A DNA stretch of 64,000 nt from Actinostola sp. cb2023 (lineage: Eukaryota > Cnidaria > Anthozoa > Actiniaria > Actinostolidae), in the NCBI GenBank assembly GCA_033675265.1, contig JAUJYZ010001013.1, positions 1 to 64,000 of the forward strand. The letters run 5' to 3'. The translations under genes and the position numbers were made by a program. The notes beneath the pieces were generated by a model. The model was not told where the DNA came from. It ran no database searches and worked only from the letters and a program-made list of their open reading frames with translations. Each line of letters begins with the position of its first letter. Within the stretch, counting starts at the first letter, position 1. Of this stretch, positions 60,077 through 64,000 are shown in pieces.

Positions 60077-60145
60077 GGAGCCGCTATAAAAAACTAGTTC
60101 ATTTGAGTCAAGAGGAGAAAGGAAGAGAGAACTAACACAGCCACC

Positions 60146-60655
60146 ATGTCCGCTCATTACCAGGATGAAGAATCCAGTTTAGATAGTACTCAGGGAAGTG
60201 CAGGTTCAGTTGGAAGTCAGTCTCAGGACACAACAACATCGGAGTCTTCAAACGACAGTCATGATGGAGATGAAGAAAGTGTGTGGCAACGGATTCAGAT
60301 AGAAGCAATACAACGCCATGAGAACAAATGGCAACAGTTAGTTGATAATTATGAACAAGCTGGCGAAAAGGCAGAGACTGCTAAAATCAAAGCCAGTAAC
60401 GACTTGGTACCGACATACAGAAAAGAGCTACGAGCTGTTTTATTTGAGTATCTCAAATGGATGCATGGATTAAAGAAAAATGTTGAATATCGAAAAGTAA
60501 TGGCGACAAAACAAAGTCTTATGGACACAGAAGGCTTTGGATGGGAAGAAGCAACTGAGGCAGCTATAAATCAACGAAAGTACTTGTTGAATAAACTCTT
60601 CTACAAACAGCCTATTCTAGAACACAATGCGAACCATTATCCTGTGTACAAGTAA
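60146..60655 (+). CDS. acidic/Ser-rich N-terminus plus conserved helical C-terminus protein, 169 aa
   Basis: The start is GCCACCATGT, an optimal Kozak context. Residues 1-45 are Ser/Thr/Asp/Glu/Gln-rich (MSAHYQDEESSLDSTQG), a likely disordered or activation-type region. Residues 46-169 are amphipathic and helical (VWQRIQIEAIQRHENKWQQL; FEYLKWMHGLKKNVEYRK) and end NHYPVYK. No family recognised; a DNA-binding or virion-associated role would be speculation. AATAAA follows the stop. The left copy has lost frame, so this is the only functional copy. Confidence 0.75.
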   Translation: MSAHYQDEESSLDSTQGSAGSVGSQSQDTTTSESSNDSHDGDEESVWQRIQIEAIQRHENKWQQLVDNYEQAGEKAETAKIKASNDLVPTYRKELRAVLFEYLKWMHGLKKNVEYRKVMATKQSLMDTEGFGWEEATEAAINQRKYLLNKLFYKQPILEHNANHYPVYK

Positions 60656-61149
60656 ATAAACTATGACTTTGCAATACTGTTGAATAAACTTCTTGTTGAA
60701 AACCAATATTTTGTCAATGTTTTTATTGTCAAATCCGACCTCATAGCATGGGAAATATTCCCACAAATATATCTAATCGCATGTTTTTTATATTGATGGT
60801 ATAGTGAATTCAGGAGAACTGTGACTAATTATTCAAATTGCGCGCATCCTTTTAAAATCAATTTATTTTTAAACAATAACGGAAAACAGTTCCAAACAAT
60901 TACCAAAGTTTGTGAAAGAATAACGCTTGCTCTTAAACTAACGAATTAATATAATATTCACAACAAGTTAAAGTCGTTTAGGTGTATAACGAATTTTATT
61001 ACAAAATCAGTATACTGAATATTTACATTCAATTTGATCAAGTTGAACAAATAGCAAATGTAAGAGTTATTTAGATAGGTTTTCTTGATTAGGATTGTGA
61101 TTTGGTTTGAAAACATATTTTCTTGGGTACAGTTTTCTTGCTTTGGGAT
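60656..61149. other. convergent 3' intergenic segment
   Basis: AATAAA signals for the plus-strand gene at 60,655-60,660 and 60,692; the gene on the other strand ends at 61,150. The left arm carries the same segment with an 8-9-bp extra AGCTCAAGC near 56,381. Confidence 0.6.
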
Positions 61150-61701
61150 TTATTCCTCCCAATTTTCTGGTACAGAAAATTGATTTAGTTCTTCTTCTTC
61201 TTTTTCTGCTTCTTTTACAAAGTTAAAATGAATAGAACCTGGGTAAGGATAAGCTTTATAATACAAGTTCATATGTCCATAGTAGAGAATAGAACTCACT
61301 ACACATGTGAGAGGTGAGCTTCGAGGATACTTTTCGAGTTCAATGAGGGCCAGGTGGATCGTTGTTCTTGCGACTTTTGGTAGTTCTGGTAGATAGCTTT
61401 TCCAAGAATCGTGGAGTTTAATGTTCATGAAATGACAAACATCGCATGCCGTTTCCCATACTTCTTGATAATCCATTTCTTGGACTGCATCATCATAATA
61501 ACGGTCCAAGGTTTCCAGATCCATTTTGGGATGCTTGCTTGGTTGAACAAAGCCTTGGCAGTTCTTGAGTATTTCATGCTTGATTTGATCTTTCATCAAT
61601 CCAGCGAAGATTAAATTCAACATAACAGAGAATTGATGGCACGCTTCATCTCTGTCCAAAGCTTCTACTTCATCAACGATTAGATGTTTCTGGATCCACA
61701 T
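61150..61701 (-). CDS. 183-aa protein of unknown family, intact right copy
   Basis: Starts MWIQKHLIVDEVEALDRDEA and ends with a Glu-rich stretch and FSVPENWEE. The middle is rich in aromatic and Cys/His residues (ETACDVCHFMNIKLHDSW; SSILYYGHMNLYYKAYP) and looks like an all-helical globular domain. No signal peptide or transmembrane segment. It is transcribed toward the acidic/Ser-rich gene and starts 100 bp inside the right TIR boundary, so the TIR may supply its promoter. The unique first 48 residues are absent from the left copy. Confidence 0.7.
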   Translation of the reverse strand: MWIQKHLIVDEVEALDRDEACHQFSVMLNLIFAGLMKDQIKHEILKNCQGFVQPSKHPKMDLETLDRYYDDAVQEMDYQEVWETACDVCHFMNIKLHDSWKSYLPELPKVARTTIHLALIELEKYPRSSPLTCVVSSILYYGHMNLYYKAYPYPGSIHFNFVKEAEKEEEELNQFSVPENWEE

Positions 61702-61800
61702 ATTCTCAGCAACTATTAAACTTGATTGATCTTCTTAGCTTGATGTTTTCAATGAATGAAAATTCAAATTTGCCTCGAACGTTTTGAACCGTTGGAGGAG

Positions 61801-61996
61801 ACAATAGACGCCAGAGCAGCACAATAGATGGTTTATGAAAACAATAACAAACCTGTCACACCCCTTTTTTAATTAATGCAGCTCATTATTTTGGCTCCCC
61901 ACTTTGGCTCCCCATTTTGGCTCCCCCTTTTGGCTCCCCATTTTGGCTCCCCATTTTGGCTCCCCACTCGGATCAGCCTGTCCCTACTATACTACT
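61801..61996 (-). repeat. right terminal inverted repeat
   Basis: 196 bp, same as the left TIR but with six copies of the 13-bp GGGGAGCCAAAAT unit, two of them mutated. Confidence 0.85.
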
Positions 61997-62002
61997 TCGG
62001 TC

Positions 62003-62295
62003 ATTTTACGATCGTTTCTGTATTTTATTCGGTTTATTTTTCTCGAAAGGAAATATATTTTGTTCAGGCTACCTTTTCTCGCTGCTTACTGTGAATTGAA
62101 ATCGCATCAGTTTTAACTCGTAAAGTAGGACTCACCAATGCCACATCAAACCCAAGCATACGGCAATGGCCAGAGGCTCGAGTCAAGCAAAGGAACAGGC
62201 TGAACCAACACTGCCAAAAGTCTGGGCAAGGAAAATTAATGAAGTCCTGCATCTACACCACCAACGTCAGTCGAGCTCGAAAGCACCTTAAATTA
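62003..62295. other. non-coding right flank
   Basis: No gene or clear repeat recognised. Confidence 0.35.
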
Positions 62296-62352
62296 CCCCG
62301 CCAAAAGTGATCCCGCCAAAAGTGATCCCGCCAAAAGTGATCCCGCCAAAAA
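62296..62352. repeat. 15-bp tandem repeat
   Basis: Four copies of CCCGCCAAAAGTGAT; on the minus strand this reads as FWRDH repeats. Confidence 0.85.
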
Positions 62353-62409
62353 ATGAAAAATTGCCTACACTGGACATATATATATGTTGTATCTTTTAAA
62401 AGTAGAACA

Positions 62410-62660
62410 TATTTTACAACATGCGCGTGACCTTGTTTACCACAGTTTTCACAAACATGATTACGTGATGCATAACAATTTCTGTTAGTGTGACCAAACT
62501 TATCACACCTCCAGCATTTGCCTCTGAATGGGCCACTATTATGTGATATTTCTCCTCTTCTACTGCTTGACTGTACATTTCGATGTTCTTTTACACTGTT
62601 GATCTGTTCGTTACTTACTAGAATGAGTGTTATGGATACATGGATACTACTCCTACCCAT
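62410..62660 (-). pseudogene. retrotransposon gag zinc-knuckle remnant
   Basis: The minus-strand frame contains CWRCDKFGHTNRNC, a perfect CX2CX4HX4C knuckle, then CENCGKQGHAHVV with the last Cys lost. Paired knuckles in an Arg-rich context suit Ty3/gypsy gag. The frame then runs into the 15-bp repeat. No protease or reverse transcriptase follows. Confidence 0.55.
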
Positions 62661-62689
62661 TTATATACCTGCTCTCTGCATCATTGGTG

Positions 62690-64000
62690 TAAGTTGCTAG
62701 CTCCCATCCTACAACAACTAGCAGGCTATCTGTATCACTGGTGTACCTTGTTAGCTCCCATCCCACAGCAACTACCAGGCTATCGGTATCATTGGTATAA
62801 GTTCCTAGCTCCCATCCTGCAGCAACTACCAGGCTATCTGTATCATTGGTTGGATTTGCTAGCTCCCATCCTACAACAACTAGCAGGCTATCTGTATCAC
62901 TGGTGTACATTGTTAGCTCCCATCCCACAGCAACTACCAGGCTATCTGTATCACTGGTGTACATTGTTAGCTCCCATCCCACAGCAACTACCAGGCTATC
63001 GGTATCATTGGTATAAGTTGCTAGCTCCCATCCTACAACAACTACCAGGCTATCGGTATCATTGGTATAAGTTGCTAGCTCCCATCCTGCAGCAACTACC
63101 AGGCTATCTGTATCATTGGTTGGATTTGCTAACTCCCATCCTACAGCAACTACCAGGCTATCGGTATCATTGGTATAAGTTGCAATGACACCAATCTGTG
63201 TCATTGGTGTAAAGTGCTAGCTCCCATCCTACAACAATTACCAGGCTATCTATATCACTGGTGAAAGTTGCTAGCTCCCATCCTACAGCAACTACCAGGT
63301 TATCTATATCATTGGTGCATGTAAGTTGCTAGCTCCCATCCTGCAGCAACTACCAGGCTCTCTGTATTACTGGTGTACCTTGCTAGCTCCCATCCTACAG
63401 CAACTACCAGGCTATCTGTATCATTGGTGTAATTTGCTAGCTCTCATCCTACAACAATTACCAGGCTATCTGTATCACTGGTGCAAGTTCCTAGCTCCCA
63501 TCCTACAGCAACTAAAAGGCTCTCTGTATCATCGGTGTAATTTGCTAGCTCCCATCCTGGAACAACTAGCAGGCTCTCTGTATCACTGGTGTAATTTGCT
63601 AGCTCCCATCGGCAAGAACTAACAGGCTATATGCATCATTGGTGTTATTTGCTAGCTCCCATCCTACAGCAAATACCAGGCTATCGGTATCATTGGTTGC
63701 ATTTGCTAACTCCCATCCTGCAGCAACTATACCACGCTATCTGTGTCATTGGTGTTATTTGCTAACTCCCATCCTACAGCAATGACCAGGCTAAATGTCT
63801 CACTTGTGTACCATGCTAGCTCCGATCCTACAACAACTACCAGGCAAACTGTATCATTGGTGTAAGTTGCTAGCTCCCATCCTACAGCAACTATCAGGTT
63901 ATCTGTATCATTGGTACAAGTTGCTAGCTCCCATCCTACAACAACTAGCAGGCTCTGTATCACTGGTGTATCTTGCTAGCTCCCATCCTACAGCAACTGC
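62690..64000. repeat. 54-bp minisatellite, ~24 copies, runs off the window
   Basis: Unit: TTGCTAGCTCCCATCCTACA + GCAACTACCAGGCTATCTGT + ATCATTGGTGTAAG. Fifty-four is 18 codons, so both strands stay open for over 180 codons at 62,640-63,204 (LLAPILQQLPGYLYHW on plus; TNDTDSLVVAVGWELA on minus). Later units carry indels that close the frames. No start or splice context supports translation. Confidence 0.9.

Larger units (their letters stand above)
54614..61996. mobile_element. 7.38-kb palindromic Polinton-like element
   Basis: Begins AGTAGTATAGTAGGGACAGG and ends in its complement, flanked by TCGGTC at 54608-54613 and 61997-62002. AG...CT termini with a 6-bp duplication fit Polinton/Maverick; Dada (6-7 bp) is an alternative. 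Structure: TIR, left-specific GRF gene, left arm (about 55,618-58,450), 537-bp centre, right arm (58,988-61,557), right-specific gene start, TIR. The arms are mirror copies, near-identical by eye, but differ by substitutions, a 31-bp deletion, an 8-bp indel and a 294-bp insert. No integrase, polymerase B, ATPase, protease or capsid frame is visible, so it would depend on helpers. Confidence 0.75.

Noticed and set aside
54614..61996. Palindrome as an assembly artefact
   Set aside because: The arms differ by substitutions, a 31-bp deletion, an 8-9-bp indel and a 294-bp insert, and the outer gene regions are unique to each side.

Overview
This window looks like intergenic and accessory DNA from an invertebrate animal, most likely a cnidarian such as a coral or anemone. 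That is an inference from the very high density of short inverted-repeat transposons, TACATGTA-rich spacers, short spliced genes with GT-AG introns, a BEL/Pao retrotransposon and a tRNA-headed SINE. A sponge or mollusc is not excluded. There are no rRNA genes, CRISPR arrays or bacterial operons. Most long open frames are read-through of tandem repeats and are not genes.

Layout. 0-15 kb: nested MITE-like elements, several with readable target duplications, and an 18-bp array amplified inside one of them. 15-20.3 kb: the 5' end of a small spliced gene on the minus strand, with its promoter about 50 bp from a 1.6-kb GAAGAAAT array that flips into a 14-bp polypyrimidine array. 20.3-33 kb: hairpin elements and a two-exon minus-strand gene for a secreted multi-copy cysteine-rich peptide precursor (22.2-24.2 kb). 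33.4-38.8 and 49.0-52.7 kb: two direct copies of one large element carrying a 101-102-bp array; the first contains a foreign insert with a Penelope-like remnant. 39.6-40.6 kb: a 44-bp array. 42.8-45.5 kb: a decayed, truncated BEL/Pao element. 46.5-48.6 kb: an apparently intact three-exon minus-strand gene (171 codons plus stop), with a MITE inserted four bases after its stop codon.

The most unusual object is at 54,614-61,996: a 7.38-kb, largely palindromic transposon with AG...CT termini, 170-196-bp terminal inverted repeats and a 6-bp target duplication (TCGGTC). Its termini and duplication fit Polinton/Maverick elements, but it has no integrase, polymerase B, ATPase or capsid gene. It carries a mirrored cassette of three protein families (a 16-cysteine protein, an acidic/Ser-rich protein and a 183-aa protein), TATA-box promoters of shared origin, a GRF-type zinc-finger gene that changes frame at a TTT-TGA site, and a zinc-finger gene in the 537-bp centre. 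The arms differ by substitutions and indels, so the palindrome is unlikely to be an assembly duplicate. 62-64 kb: a retroelement gag remnant and a 54-bp minisatellite running off the window.

All identity statements are by eye; family names come from motifs and memory, not from searches.
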